From the NCBI RefSeq assembly GCF_017811755.1, contig NZ_JADDJF010000012.1:35063-99062 (forward strand): 64,000 bases of DNA, written 5' to 3'. Of this stretch, positions 1-7,663 are shown in pieces. Numbering within the stretch: position 1 is the first letter of the stretch; each line of letters opens with the position of its first letter. The position numbers were made by a program, and so were the translations under genes. The DNA is from Pararhodobacter sp. SW119. GTDB taxonomy: Bacteria > Pseudomonadota > Alphaproteobacteria > Rhodobacterales > Rhodobacteraceae. Below the pieces are notes generated by a model, which saw nothing but the letters and a program-made list of their open reading frames with translations, ran no database searches and had not been told where the DNA came from.

Positions 1-34
1 ACCGTTGTCGTTCTTTATCAAAGACTTTCGCGAT

Positions 35-50
35 TGCTCAAGCTTGAGCA
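35..50. promoter_or_regulatory. Perfect 16-bp palindrome, possible operator
   Basis: The sequence TGCTCAAGCTTGAGCA is a perfect inverted repeat lying just beyond the 3' end of the leftward marR gene, so it would sit upstream of whatever lies left of the window. Its half-site TGCTCAA recurs in the palindrome at 16179-16196. Such A/T-centred palindromes are typical dimeric-regulator sites, but no regulator can be assigned. The rest of the first 82 bases holds no gene that I can support. Confidence 0.4.
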
Positions 51-82
51 GCCTGGCCGGATCGCCCCCGGCGACGGCCTTT

Positions 83-538
83 TCACTCGATGCTGCGCGC
101 CTCCAACATCGCCCGCAACTCGCGCAGCACCGGGATCACCGCCCGCACCCGGTCGCGGCCCAGCTTGCGCGCCAGTTCCACGATGATCGGCGCGATGGCG
201 TGCAGCGCCGCATCCCGCGCCGCCTTACCCGAGGGGCTGATCGACACGAACTTGCGCCGCGCATCTTCCCAGTCGGGGCGGATATGCACATGCCCCGCCC
301 ATTGCAGCTTGGCCAGCGTGTTGCTCATCGCGCCGCGGGTGACGTGAAAGGCCCGCGCCAGCTGCGCCGGCGTGCGCTCCTCCTGCAGCCGGGCAAGGTG
401 GTTGAGCACGGTGAAATGCGACAACTCCATCCCCCTCGGCAGCACCTTGGACAGCCGCGCGCGCGCCAGTTGGTCGGCCATGAACAACTCGGCGAAAAGC
501 GCGACGGCCAGCGTGTCCTCGGTCGCGCCTGAACTCAT
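83..538 (-). CDS. MarR-family transcriptional regulator
   Basis: A 151-aa winged-helix regulator of MarR size. The helix-turn-helix lies at about residues 53-81 (TPAQLARAFHVTRGAMSNTLAKL) split across the turn, followed by a wing at 83-100 containing the family-typical D-x-R-x-K run (DWEDARRKFVSIS). Flanking helices would form the dimer interface. The start ATG overlaps the stop of the upstream amidase gene in an ATGA arrangement (535-538), so the two are probably co-transcribed and translationally coupled. The ligand and targets are unknown. A longer in-frame reading exists upstream, but it overlaps the amidase and is not credible. Confidence 0.85.
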   Translation of the reverse strand: MSSGATEDTLAVALFAELFMADQLARARLSKVLPRGMELSHFTVLNHLARLQEERTPAQLARAFHVTRGAMSNTLAKLQWAGHVHIRPDWEDARRKFVSISPSGKAARDAALHAIAPIIVELARKLGRDRVRAVIPVLRELRAMLEARSIE

Positions 539-1368
539 CCCGGCGCGTCCCAGGGACGGTCGTGCCGCAGCGACGGCACCCGCGCACGCGCCGAACGCAC
601 CGCATCGAGGTCCAGATCGACATGGATCAACCCCGGCTCGGTCCCGGCATCGGCCAGAACCTCGCCCCACGGCGCAACAGCCATCGCATGCCCCCAGGTC
701 CGACGCTCCCGCCCGCCCGACGCCGGGTGCGTGCCGGTCTGCGCCGGCGCCAGCACATAGCACCCCGTCTCGATCGCGCGGGCGCGCAGCAGCACCTCCC
801 AGTGCGCCGCGCCGGTCACCGGGCTGAACGCCGCCGGCACCGTCAGCACCTCGGCCCCGGCCTGCGCCAGCGCGCGATAAAGCTGCGGAAACCGGATATC
901 GTAGCAGACCGTCATCCCCACCGCCGCGAAAGGCGTCGCCGCCAGAACCGCCCGGTCCCCCGGACGGATCCCGGCCGACTCGCGATAGGTCTCGGTCTCC
1001 GAAACCTCGACATCGAACATGTGGATCTTGTCGTAGCGCGCCACAATGTCGCCGCCCGGCGAAATCAGGAACGACCGGTTCGCGAAGCGGCCATCCGGGT
1101 CGCGCGTCTTCAGCACCAGCGATCCGACAAGCAGCCAGACCCCCGCGCGCGCCGCCTCCTCGCGCAGCATCGCAAGGGTCGGATCGTCTTCCTCCAGGCT
1201 CAGGACCTGCGCCTGATGCGTCCGGCTCGACGACACGCAATTCGTCACCTCTGGCGTCAGCACAAAACCGGCGCCGCCAGCGACGGCCCTGCGTACCGCG
1301 TCGCGGATCATCGGCAGGTTCGCCTGCGGATCATCGCTCGATGTGATCTGCAGCAGTCCCGCGCGCAT
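535..1368 (-). CDS. Carbon-nitrogen hydrolase (nitrilase superfamily, Nit1/Nit2-like amidase)
   Basis: This 277-aa protein has the complete catalytic triad of the nitrilase fold: Glu40 in LTPEVTN, Lys114 in YDKIHMFD and Cys155 in VCYDIRFP. The KIHMFDV and CYDIRFP contexts are characteristic of the Nit subfamily, whose characterised members hydrolyse deaminated glutathione or omega-amides of 2-oxo acids in the cytosol. Length matches the family. It lies 3 bp downstream of a glutaredoxin gene and overlaps marR, and a glutathione-repair role would fit the glutaredoxin neighbour, but that is inference. Confidence 0.85.
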   Translation of the reverse strand: MRAGLLQITSSDDPQANLPMIRDAVRRAVAGGAGFVLTPEVTNCVSSSRTHQAQVLSLEEDDPTLAMLREEAARAGVWLLVGSLVLKTRDPDGRFANRSFLISPGGDIVARYDKIHMFDVEVSETETYRESAGIRPGDRAVLAATPFAAVGMTVCYDIRFPQLYRALAQAGAEVLTVPAAFSPVTGAAHWEVLLRARAIETGCYVLAPAQTGTHPASGGRERRTWGHAMAVAPWGEVLADAGTEPGLIHVDLDLDAVRSARARVPSLRHDRPWDAPG

Positions 1369-1371
1369 CGC

Positions 1372-1632
1372 TCAGCCGCCGTTCAGCAGCGGATCCAACC
1401 CGCCGGCGCGGTCCAGCGCATAAAGCTCGTCACAGCCGCCGACATGCGTCTCGCCCACGAAGATTTGCGGCACAGTGCGCCGACCACCGGCGCGACCGAC
1501 CATCTCCGCCCGGCGGGTCGGTTCGGTCGCCAGGTCGATCTCGGAAAAGGCGACACCCTTTTCGCGCAGCAGTCGCTTGGCGGCATGGCAATAGCCGCAA
1601 AGCGGCGTGGTATAGATTTCAACGGCCTGCAT
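1372..1632 (-). CDS. grxC: Glutaredoxin 3
   Basis: An 86-aa monothiol/dithiol oxidoreductase of glutaredoxin size. The active site is C12-G-Y-C15, preceded by the first beta strand (VEIYTTP). The glutathione-binding TVPQIFVG segment with its cis-proline and the GGCDEL motif are both present. It reduces disulfides or glutathione mixed disulfides in the cytosol. The gene follows comF by 79 bp and precedes the amidase by 3 bp, suggesting a comF-grxC-amidase-marR leftward operon. A longer upstream reading frame exists but runs into comF and lacks a homologous extension. Confidence 0.93.
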   Translation of the reverse strand: MQAVEIYTTPLCGYCHAAKRLLREKGVAFSEIDLATEPTRRAEMVGRAGGRRTVPQIFVGETHVGGCDELYALDRAGGLDPLLNGG

Positions 1633-1711
1633 TCCGACAACTCCACAACCTCGCGTAGGATGTAGTCCGGATGCGCGCGCAGGGGAACCCTTCAGGCCGC
1701 CGCGGCACGTT

Positions 1712-2482
1712 TCAATCGGTCTCCTCGCGCCCGACACGGGCAAGCGCGATGACATCCACGGCATCGGCGCCGGCCTTGAAACAGGCCTCGCTCGCCGCGG
1801 CCAGCGTCGCGCCCGAGGTCATCACGTCGTCCACCAGCAGCACATGCCGCCCCGCAATGCGCGGCGACCGGGAGGGACGGGCAACGATCGCCCCGTGCAG
1901 ATTGGCAAAGCGGTCGGCCCGGCTGCGACCGTCCTGATTGCCCGTATGACGGTTTCGGATCAGAAGATCCGGCACCAGTTCGGCCCCCGTCTCATGCGCC
2001 AGGGCCGCGGCCAGCAAGGCCGACTGGTTGTAGCGCCGCCGGAACAACCGCCACCAATGCAACGGTACCGGCGCGATCACGCTGTCGGGTCGCAGCAACG
2101 GTCGCGCCACGCGCGCCATCCACCGCCCCGCGGGTGCGGCGACGTCGTGCCGGTCGCCGTACTTCAGCCCAAGGACCAGCCGCCGCGCGCCGCCCCCGTA
2201 GAGCAGGACCGCCCGCCCCCGTCCCCAGGGGCGCGCTATGGTCAGGCAATCGTCGCAGAGGACAGCCGTCGCGCTTTCGCCGGGCAGCGGAATGCCGCAT
2301 TTGTCGCAGGCCAGCCCGTGGATCAACCGAACATCCGGCCAACAAGCGGGGCAAAGCGTGCCTTCCTCGGCGACCGGGGTCTCACAGGTCAGGCATTGCG
2401 GCGGATAGACGACACGCAACGCCCCGCGCAGGACCGGACCCAGCCGCTCGAGGGCTGCCATCCGCAGTGCATTTCCGGCCAT
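1712..2482 (-). CDS. comF: ComF family protein (amidophosphoribosyltransferase-like)
   Basis: A 256-aa protein with the ComF layout. The N-terminal half carries four Cys-x2-Cys pairs (C30/C33, C44/C47, C59/C62, C76/C79), suggesting zinc fingers. The C-terminal half is a type I phosphoribosyltransferase fold with the PRPP-loop motif VLLVDDVMTSGAT at 214-226. ComF proteins function in DNA uptake in competent bacteria, and homologues are widespread in Rhodobacteraceae without proven function. The start at 2482 is preceded by AGGAAAGGGG; an internal ATG at 2461 is the alternative. It is transcribed divergently from the methyltransferase gene with a 50-bp shared intergenic region. Confidence 0.9.
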   Translation of the reverse strand: MAGNALRMAALERLGPVLRGALRVVYPPQCLTCETPVAEEGTLCPACWPDVRLIHGLACDKCGIPLPGESATAVLCDDCLTIARPWGRGRAVLLYGGGARRLVLGLKYGDRHDVAAPAGRWMARVARPLLRPDSVIAPVPLHWWRLFRRRYNQSALLAAALAHETGAELVPDLLIRNRHTGNQDGRSRADRFANLHGAIVARPSRSPRIAGRHVLLVDDVMTSGATLAAASEACFKAGADAVDVIALARVGREETD

Positions 2483-2532
2483 TCGCGCCCCTTTCCTGAC
2501 CCGTTGCCCTTGACTTCGCGGCCCGGACTGCC

Positions 2533-3354
2533 ATGACCAAGACCATGACCCCCGCCCTGACCGACCGGACCCGCCTTGCCGCGCAGCGCCGCCGCGCCGC
2601 ACGGACGGCGGACCTGTTCCTGCACCAGGACACCGCCGACGAGGTCGAGGAGAGGCTTAAAGAAGTTAACAGGTCCTTTACCGACCCCGCCGTGATCACG
2701 CCCTTTCCGCGCATCTGGCAAAGCCGAATTCCCGGCGCGCGCATCGTCGGGGACGAGCCGGTACTGGCGCTCGAACCGGGTGCGCATGATCTGGTGATCC
2801 ACGCGCTGACCTTGCACTGGGCCGACGATCCGCTGGGACAGATCATCCAGTGCCGCCGCGCCTTGCGGCCCGATGGCCTGCTCATTGCCGCGCTTTTCGG
2901 CGGACAGACGCTGCACGAACTGCGCACCGCGCTGGCACAGGCGGAAAGCGACCTGCTGGGCGGGTTGTCCCCCCGGGTGCTGCCGATGGGCGAGATCCGG
3001 GATCTCGGGGGGCTCTTGCAACGTGCCGGGTTGGCGCTGCCGGTCGCCGACAGTGTCAAGCGCCGCGTGCTCTACCGTGATCTGCGCCACCTCGTCGCGG
3101 ATCTGCGCGGCATGGGCGAGGGAAATGCGCTGGCCAGCCGGCATCGCGCACCGCTGCCGCGCGCCGTTCTGACGCGGGCCGAGACGATTTATCGCAGCCA
3201 GTGGGGCGACGCGGAGGGTCGACTGCCGGCCACGATCGAGACAGTCTTCCTGACCGGCTGGGCGCCCGCCGACACACAGCCGAAGCCCCTGCGCCCCGGC
3301 TCGGCCGCCTCCCGCCTTGCCGAGGCGCTTGGTACCGCCGAGGAGCCGCTTTAA
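2533..3354 (+). CDS. NDUFAF5-like methyltransferase-fold protein with degenerate SAM motif I
   Basis: A 273-aa protein resembling the BioC/NDUFAF5 group. It opens with the family's FLHQDTADEVEERL region, and has the LHWADDPLGQ segment, the core strand PDGLLIAALFGG and the SPRVLPMGEIRDLG region. The glycine-rich motif I expected after the first helices (D-x-G-x-G-x-G) is absent: the sequence goes straight from the ITPFPRIW region to ALEPGAHDLVIHAL. Rhodobacteraceae relatives commonly look like this. Mitochondrial NDUFAF5 hydroxylates an arginine of complex I subunit NDUFS7, so an assembly role for complex I is possible but unproven. It is divergent from comF and precedes hemH. Confidence 0.72.
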   Translation: MTKTMTPALTDRTRLAAQRRRAARTADLFLHQDTADEVEERLKEVNRSFTDPAVITPFPRIWQSRIPGARIVGDEPVLALEPGAHDLVIHALTLHWADDPLGQIIQCRRALRPDGLLIAALFGGQTLHELRTALAQAESDLLGGLSPRVLPMGEIRDLGGLLQRAGLALPVADSVKRRVLYRDLRHLVADLRGMGEGNALASRHRAPLPRAVLTRAETIYRSQWGDAEGRLPATIETVFLTGWAPADTQPKPLRPGSAASRLAEALGTAEEPL

Positions 3355-3447
3355 CCCGCACCCCCGCGCCGCGTGACCGGCGCGAGGGATTGAACCCGCG
3401 GCGCGCGCCGCTACCTGAGCCGAAAGTTGCCAAGGACCATGCCCGCC

Positions 3448-4566
3448 ATGCTTGATGCACAGCCCGCCCCGAAACCGGCCCCCGCGCAGGCCGGGGCCTG
3501 CCCCGTTCACAAGGACACCCCCGGCAGCGGACGCCTGGCACATGCACCGGCGGACCATCCGGCGGTGACGCGCGCCAGGACCGGCATCCTGTTGGCCAAT
3601 CTCGGCACCCCCGACAACTACGACTACTGGTCGATGCGGCGCTACCTGAACGAGTTTCTGTCGGACCGCCGCGTGATCGATTATTCGCCGTTCCTCTGGC
3701 AGCCGCTTCTGCAACTGGTGATCCTGACCAAGCGGCCCTTCACCTCGGGCGCGAACTACAAATCGATCTGGAACCACGACAAGGGCGAAAGCCCGCTGAT
3801 GACGATCACCAAGGACCAGACCGCCCGCATCGCCGAACGGATGACCGAACGCTTCGGCGGCGAGGTCGTGGTCGATTTCTGCATGCGCTACGGCAACCCC
3901 TCGACCGACTCGAAGGTCCGCGCGCTGGTCGAGGCGGGCTGCGAGCGCATCCTCTTCTTCCCGCTCTATCCGCATTACGCCGGCGCCACCTCGGCCACGG
4001 CCTGCGACCAGTTCTTCCGCGCGCTGATGAAGGAAAAATGGCAACCCGCAGCGCGCACCGTCGCGCCCTATTTCGACCATCCCCTCTACATCGAGGCCCT
4101 GGCGCAGTCGGTGCAGAAAGCCTGGGATGCCGCCGCGGAAAAGCCCGAGGTGCTGGTCGCGTCCTACCACGGCATGCCGAAGCGCTACCTGATGGAGGGC
4201 GATCCCTATCACTGCCAGTGCGCCAAGACGACACGGCTGCTGCGCGAGCGGCTGGGGTGGGAGAAGGACAAGGTCCAGACCACCTTCCAGTCGGTCTTCG
4301 GGTCAGAGGAGTGGCTGCGGCCCTACACGGTCGACCATGTCGCGGAACTGGCGAAGCAGGGGGTGAAGCGGCTGGCGGTGATCGCGCCGGCATTTTCGGC
4401 CGACTGCATCGAGACGCTGGAAGAGATCAACGAGGAGATCCGCGAAAGCTTCGAGGAGGCCGGCGGCGAGCAGTTCACCTATATCCCCTGCCTCAATGAT
4501 GACGCCGCGCATGTCGACGCGCTTTGCGCGGTGATCGAGGACAATCTGGCCGGCTGGACGCGCTAA
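3448..4566 (+). CDS. hemH: Ferrochelatase
   Basis: This enzyme inserts Fe2+ into protoporphyrin IX at the end of haem synthesis. The 372-aa protein has the family start GILLANLGTPDN, the conserved active-site histidine in ASYHGMPKRY, and the acidic proximal residues in CIETLEEINEEI. A proline/alanine-rich extension of about 45 residues precedes the core. The ATG at 3448 is favoured because AAGGA lies 11 bases upstream; an in-frame ATG at 3439 and a TTG at 3427 are alternatives. It is followed by a strong terminator and two further palindromic structures, so it probably ends its transcription unit. Confidence 0.95.
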   Translation: MLDAQPAPKPAPAQAGACPVHKDTPGSGRLAHAPADHPAVTRARTGILLANLGTPDNYDYWSMRRYLNEFLSDRRVIDYSPFLWQPLLQLVILTKRPFTSGANYKSIWNHDKGESPLMTITKDQTARIAERMTERFGGEVVVDFCMRYGNPSTDSKVRALVEAGCERILFFPLYPHYAGATSATACDQFFRALMKEKWQPAARTVAPYFDHPLYIEALAQSVQKAWDAAAEKPEVLVASYHGMPKRYLMEGDPYHCQCAKTTRLLRERLGWEKDKVQTTFQSVFGSEEWLRPYTVDHVAELAKQGVKRLAVIAPAFSADCIETLEEINEEIRESFEEAGGEQFTYIPCLNDDAAHVDALCAVIEDNLAGWTR

Positions 4567-4571
4567 ATCCG

Positions 4572-4612
4572 GCGCCCGATCCGGCCTTTTTGCGCCGGAT
4601 CGGCGCGTTTTC
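4572..4612 (+). terminator. Rho-independent terminator of hemH
   Basis: Five bases after the hemH stop, CGATCCGGC (4577-4585) pairs with GCCGGATCG (4594-4602), extended by an imperfect outer stem, and is followed by GTTTTC. This is a convincing intrinsic terminator for the rightward transcript. Confidence 0.75.
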
Positions 4613-4617
4613 AGGGG

Positions 4618-4635
4618 CGGTCCGCTAGCGGACCG
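4618..4635. repeat. 18-bp perfect palindrome, copy 1 (CGGTCCGCTAGCGGACCG)
   Basis: This perfect palindrome lies 6 bp after the hemH terminator. An identical 18-bp copy occurs at 10511-10528, also shortly downstream of a rightward gene (cca). It may be a second termination hairpin or a dispersed short repeat. The remaining sequence up to about 4857 contains no gene I can support. Confidence 0.6.
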
Positions 4636-4857
4636 ACGGATAAACCGCTGATATCGCCAGACAAAGCCTGAAAAATTAACCGAATTTCAACCTCCGCCGC
4701 CAGCCTGTCTGGTGGTCTACCGGCGTTGTCCGCCACGGTACGGATCAAATGCCGGTCCGGGGGCCGATCGCGGGGCTGTTGGACCGGCCGATACCCCGCC
4801 GAACGGCGCGCGACGCTGTCGCTGTCGGTCGGAACGCGGTTGGGGGGGCGGGCATGA

Positions 4858-4890
4858 GAAAAGGGCGCGGGTCAGACCCGCGCCCTTTTC
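4858..4890 (-). terminator. Strong bidirectional intrinsic terminator
   Basis: A 16-bp perfect stem around a single-base loop: GAAAAGGGCGCGGGTC (4858-4873) pairs with GACCCGCGCCCTTTTC (4875-4890). Read leftward it ends in TTTTC about 20 bp past the stop of the 58-aa peptide gene, so it most likely terminates that gene. Its A/T flanks would also stop transcription from the hemH side. Confidence 0.85.
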
Positions 4891-4909
4891 GTGTCCCGAA
4901 GGACCTGGA

Positions 4910-5086
4910 TCAGCGCAGCGCGACCACGGCGGCGACCAGCAGCAGGAGCGGGATGATGATCCCGGCTGCCGACGACGTCGAGTGCTCGACGATGACCTCG
5001 GGCTCGATGATCGGATCGGCCAGAGCGCCAGCCATGGCAGCACCACCAACAACGGCGAACAGCGCGGCAAGAGCAAGTTTCTTCAT
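4910..5086 (-). CDS. Small 58-aa membrane or secreted peptide
   Basis: The reading frame starts MKKLALAALFAVVGG, a clear signal-peptide-like N-terminus ending near residue 23 (AGALA-DP). A short acidic stretch (DPIIEPEVIVEHSTSS) follows, then a single hydrophobic helix GIIIPLLLLVAAVVALR that runs to the end. GGAGG-like sequence (CTGGAGGTTGAA) precedes the ATG, and a strong terminator follows the stop. This supports a real gene although it is short. Small proteins of this shape are familiar in Rhodobacteraceae, but I know of no function. Whether the N-terminal segment is cleaved or acts as a second membrane helix is unresolved. Confidence 0.7.
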   Translation of the reverse strand: MKKLALAALFAVVGGAAMAGALADPIIEPEVIVEHSTSSAAGIIIPLLLLVAAVVALR

Positions 5087-5238
5087 TTCAACCTCCAGTA
5101 ATTGCGCAACATCGCCTCACAAGGCGATGACGATGCAGAGCAGTCAAGACGACAGATCGTCCTATTCCTGAAAACACCGCAACCCGCAAAAAGCAACGGG
5201 AGTCTGCGGCAGACAGGGGTACTTTCCCAGTCATGTCG

Positions 5239-5850
5239 TCAAATTAGCAACACCTGTGTGCCCACGCGGGCATAGCTGAAAAGCTCCTGGATATGATTGT
5301 TGTAAAGCCCGATGCAGCCGTTCGACGAGCGTCGCCCGATCTTCCGGGTATCGTTCGTTCCGTGCACCCGGTAATATTGCCACGACAGGTAAAGCGCGTG
5401 CGTTCCCAACGGGTTGTCGGGACCGGGCGGCACGTAGGGCGGCCATTCGGGGTTGCGCCGCCGCATGTTGGGCGTAGGCGACCAGCTGGGGCCGACCACC
5501 TTCTGCACGACCCGCGTGCGCCCGCGCCGCGTCATCTCCTCGGTCATCGGGACCGAGGAGGGATAGATGCGATAGACGCTCTGGTCGGCGGACCAGAAGT
5601 GCACGCAGCGGCTCTGCGTGTCGCACAGGATCGCGCCGCCCCGCAGGCTGGAAAAATGGTCGCGCCAGCGCCGCGTGGTGAAGCTCATGATGTTGCGCTG
5701 CACGATCTCGCGCACCGGGGTTTCGAGTTCGGTGCTGTTGGCCATGGCGGACTGCGCCCAGACCGCTGGCGCCGCCAGTACACCCCCTGCGGCAGCACCC
5801 GCCGCCAGAAACACGCGCCGGCTGAGGCGCCCGGTCGATTCGTTGCTCAT
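5239..5850 (-). CDS. Tat-exported L,D-transpeptidase (YkuD domain)
   Basis: A 203-aa protein beginning with a twin-arginine signal: R11-R12 in SRRVFLAAG, followed by an alanine-rich hydrophobic stretch ending at AVWAQS. The C-terminal YkuD domain has the catalytic signature H163-G-T ... S-N-G-C179, where Cys179 is the nucleophile. Such enzymes form 3-3 peptidoglycan cross-links or attach proteins to peptidoglycan in the periplasm. Export of a folded enzyme by Tat is seen in several Rhodobacteraceae Ldts. A G-rich run and AAGGA precede the start ATG. The gene is divergent from the CAP-domain lipoprotein gene. Confidence 0.88.
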   Translation of the reverse strand: MSNESTGRLSRRVFLAAGAAAGGVLAAPAVWAQSAMANSTELETPVREIVQRNIMSFTTRRWRDHFSSLRGGAILCDTQSRCVHFWSADQSVYRIYPSSVPMTEEMTRRGRTRVVQKVVGPSWSPTPNMRRRNPEWPPYVPPGPDNPLGTHALYLSWQYYRVHGTNDTRKIGRRSSNGCIGLYNNHIQELFSYARVGTQVLLI

Positions 5851-6011
5851 TCCTTGCCCCCCCAGGTCGGAACCCGTGAATTCTATGGCGAATCTGCCGC
5901 GCCGGCAACTTTTACGGAACCGCTCACGCCGAGTTGCGTTTGAATCTCGTGTTGCAAGCCGTTAAGGCGTGCCAGTCCGGTTACGGAAAACCAGTCGCCA
6001 ACGGAATTGCC

Positions 6012-6554
6012 ATGACCAATCCTCTTCTGCCTGTCGTTTCGGTCGCCCTGGCGGCGCTTGCTGCCTGTGCGCCCACCACCGGTGGCATGCGCCTCGGCCC
6101 TGATGGGCGACCGGTGCCCACCGTCTACCGCATCGGCGCCGGCGACGGCCCGCGTGTCCAGGCGCGTATGCGCGACGGCATCAATGCCGCGCGGGCGCGG
6201 CGCGGCCTGCGCCCCGTTCAGCTCAACGACCGGCTGTCATCGGCGGCGGCGGCGCATGCGCGCGACATGTCGCGCCAAGGGCGTCCGTGGCATTTCGGCT
6301 CGGACGGCTCCTCGCCCATCGACCGGGCGAATCGGGCGGGCTATGGCGGGCGCTTCCTGGGCGAGCTGATCTCGGAAACCTTCGAGACGGAACTGGAAAC
6401 GCTGACCGCCTGGCTGGAAGCGCGGGAAACCCGCGGCCTGCTGCTCGACCCGCAGATGAACGAGATCGGCTTCGCCTGGTATCAGGAAACGAACGGCAAG
6501 CTGTGGTGGGCATTGACCACCGGCGCCGCGTCGACGCCGATGGCCGGCCTCTGA
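6012..6554 (+). CDS. CAP (SCP/PR1-like) domain lipoprotein
   Basis: A 180-aa protein with a lipoprotein signal peptide; the lipobox LAAC ends at Cys19. From about residue 50 it has a bacterial CAP domain: an N-terminal INAARARRGLRPVQLN helix, a SSAAAAHARDM helix and a PWHFGSDGSSPIDRANRAGY segment with a histidine where the family's metal ligand lies, then GELI. The ATG at 6012 is favoured because it gives the signal peptide directly. Bacterial CAP proteins are extracytoplasmic with mostly unknown activities. It is sandwiched between two YkuD-domain genes, which hints at a cell-envelope role. Confidence 0.82.
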   Translation: MTNPLLPVVSVALAALAACAPTTGGMRLGPDGRPVPTVYRIGAGDGPRVQARMRDGINAARARRGLRPVQLNDRLSSAAAAHARDMSRQGRPWHFGSDGSSPIDRANRAGYGGRFLGELISETFETELETLTAWLEARETRGLLLDPQMNEIGFAWYQETNGKLWWALTTGAASTPMAGL

Positions 6555-6558
6555 GGGG

Positions 6559-7056
6559 TCACGGCAGGATCGTGATCGGCGTGCCGTCGCGGATCATGGA
6601 ATAGATCACTTCGATCTCGCGGTCGCCGACCGCGATGCAGCCATCCGTCCAGTCGCCGCGCGCGCGCCGATGGTTCGGCCCGCGCCCGTGGATGAAGATG
6701 TCGCCGCCGGCATTGACGCCCCGCGCCGCCGCGAATTCGATGTCCTGCTCGTTGGGGTAGGAAATGCCCAGCGACAGGTGGAAGCGCGAGCGCGGATTGC
6801 GCCGGTCGATCGTGTATTCGCCCTCGGGCGTGCGGCGGTCGCCGCGCTGCTGCTTGTGACCGTTGGGATAGCCCAGTTGCACCCGGTAGCTTTTCAGCAC
6901 CTGGTCGTGGTGCATCAGGTGCATGTAGCGCGAGTTTTTCTCAACGATGACGCGCGTCACCTCGGGCCCGTCATAGGTCAGAAAGCGCGGCCCGCTTGAA
7001 CAGCCGGCCAAGGCCAGCGCCAGAAGCGCCGCAAGAAATACGCGAATCACCCACAT
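6559..7056 (-). CDS. L,D-transpeptidase-family lipoprotein (YkuD domain)
   Basis: A 165-aa lipoprotein precursor (lipobox LAGC, Cys19) consisting of little more than a YkuD domain. The TPEGEYTI strand, the catalytic histidine H123 in FIHG and the nucleophile Cys140 in WTDGCIAV are all present. Its spacing and TDGC motif resemble the small Ldt/ErfK group rather than the Tat-exported protein at 5239-5850. It is convergent with the CAP lipoprotein, with only 4 bp between stops. An upstream in-frame extension exists, but the ATG at 7056 gives a clean signal peptide. Confidence 0.87.
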   Translation of the reverse strand: MWVIRVFLAALLALALAGCSSGPRFLTYDGPEVTRVIVEKNSRYMHLMHHDQVLKSYRVQLGYPNGHKQQRGDRRTPEGEYTIDRRNPRSRFHLSLGISYPNEQDIEFAAARGVNAGGDIFIHGRGPNHRRARGDWTDGCIAVGDREIEVIYSMIRDGTPITILP

Positions 7057-7106
7057 GTCCCGGTCTGCCTGTCTTGTTTTTTCTTTTGATGCCGAATCAG
7101 AGCCGT

Positions 7107-7556
7107 TCAGGAAAGAATTTTTCGCATCACCCCAATGACAAATGCGGCATCGCCGGGGTTTCCGACCTGTCGCGCGGCGTCCGCTGGGTGCAGCCAGTGG
7201 GCGCTGTGGCCGGGCTCGGACGGCGGGGCGATCGGGCGCAGGGGCCGGGCCAGGTAGATCGTGCACAGCTTTTCCGCCCAGAGGTCGTATTCCGGCATGT
7301 AGGTGAACCGCCGGAACGCTCCCAGCCGGCGCTGCGGCGCAATCCGCCAGCCGGTTTCCTCGCGCACCTCGCGGTGGAGGGCCTGCAACGGGCTTTCGCC
7401 GGGGTCGATCCCGCCGCCGGGCAGCTGGAACTCCGGGTGCGGTTCGGTCTGATGCGTCAGCAGGATGCGCCCGTCGCGCCAGAGCACCCCGTAGACGCCG
7501 TGCCGGCGGCGGTAGCGGCGGCCGGTCTCGGGCGGCTCGCCATAGCGTGGGATCAT
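7107..7556 (-). CDS. Nudix hydrolase
   Basis: A 149-aa protein with a complete Nudix box at 47-69 (GGGIDPGESPLQALHREV then REETGW), which binds Mg2+ and catalyses hydrolysis of a nucleoside diphosphate linked to another moiety. The LTHQTEPHPEFQLPGGG lead-in resembles the DIPP/MutT-like small Nudix proteins, but the substrate cannot be read from sequence. It follows the lipoprotein Ldt at 50 bp on the same strand and is divergent from hslO. Confidence 0.87.
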   Translation of the reverse strand: MIPRYGEPPETGRRYRRRHGVYGVLWRDGRILLTHQTEPHPEFQLPGGGIDPGESPLQALHREVREETGWRIAPQRRLGAFRRFTYMPEYDLWAEKLCTIYLARPLRPIAPPSEPGHSAHWLHPADAARQVGNPGDAAFVIGVMRKILS

Positions 7557-7663
7557 GGGCTTACCTCGGGCAGCGGGTGGGCGGTCGCGGGCTTGCCCCT
7601 TGGACCGGCGTCCTCACTTCCTATATGCAGGACTTGATTCCAAGCCCTGAACGAAGGCCCGTC

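Noticed and set aside
4700..4906. Rightward small protein in the hemH downstream region
   Set aside because: The open frames here lack a ribosome binding site and recognisable features, and run through the terminator hairpin.
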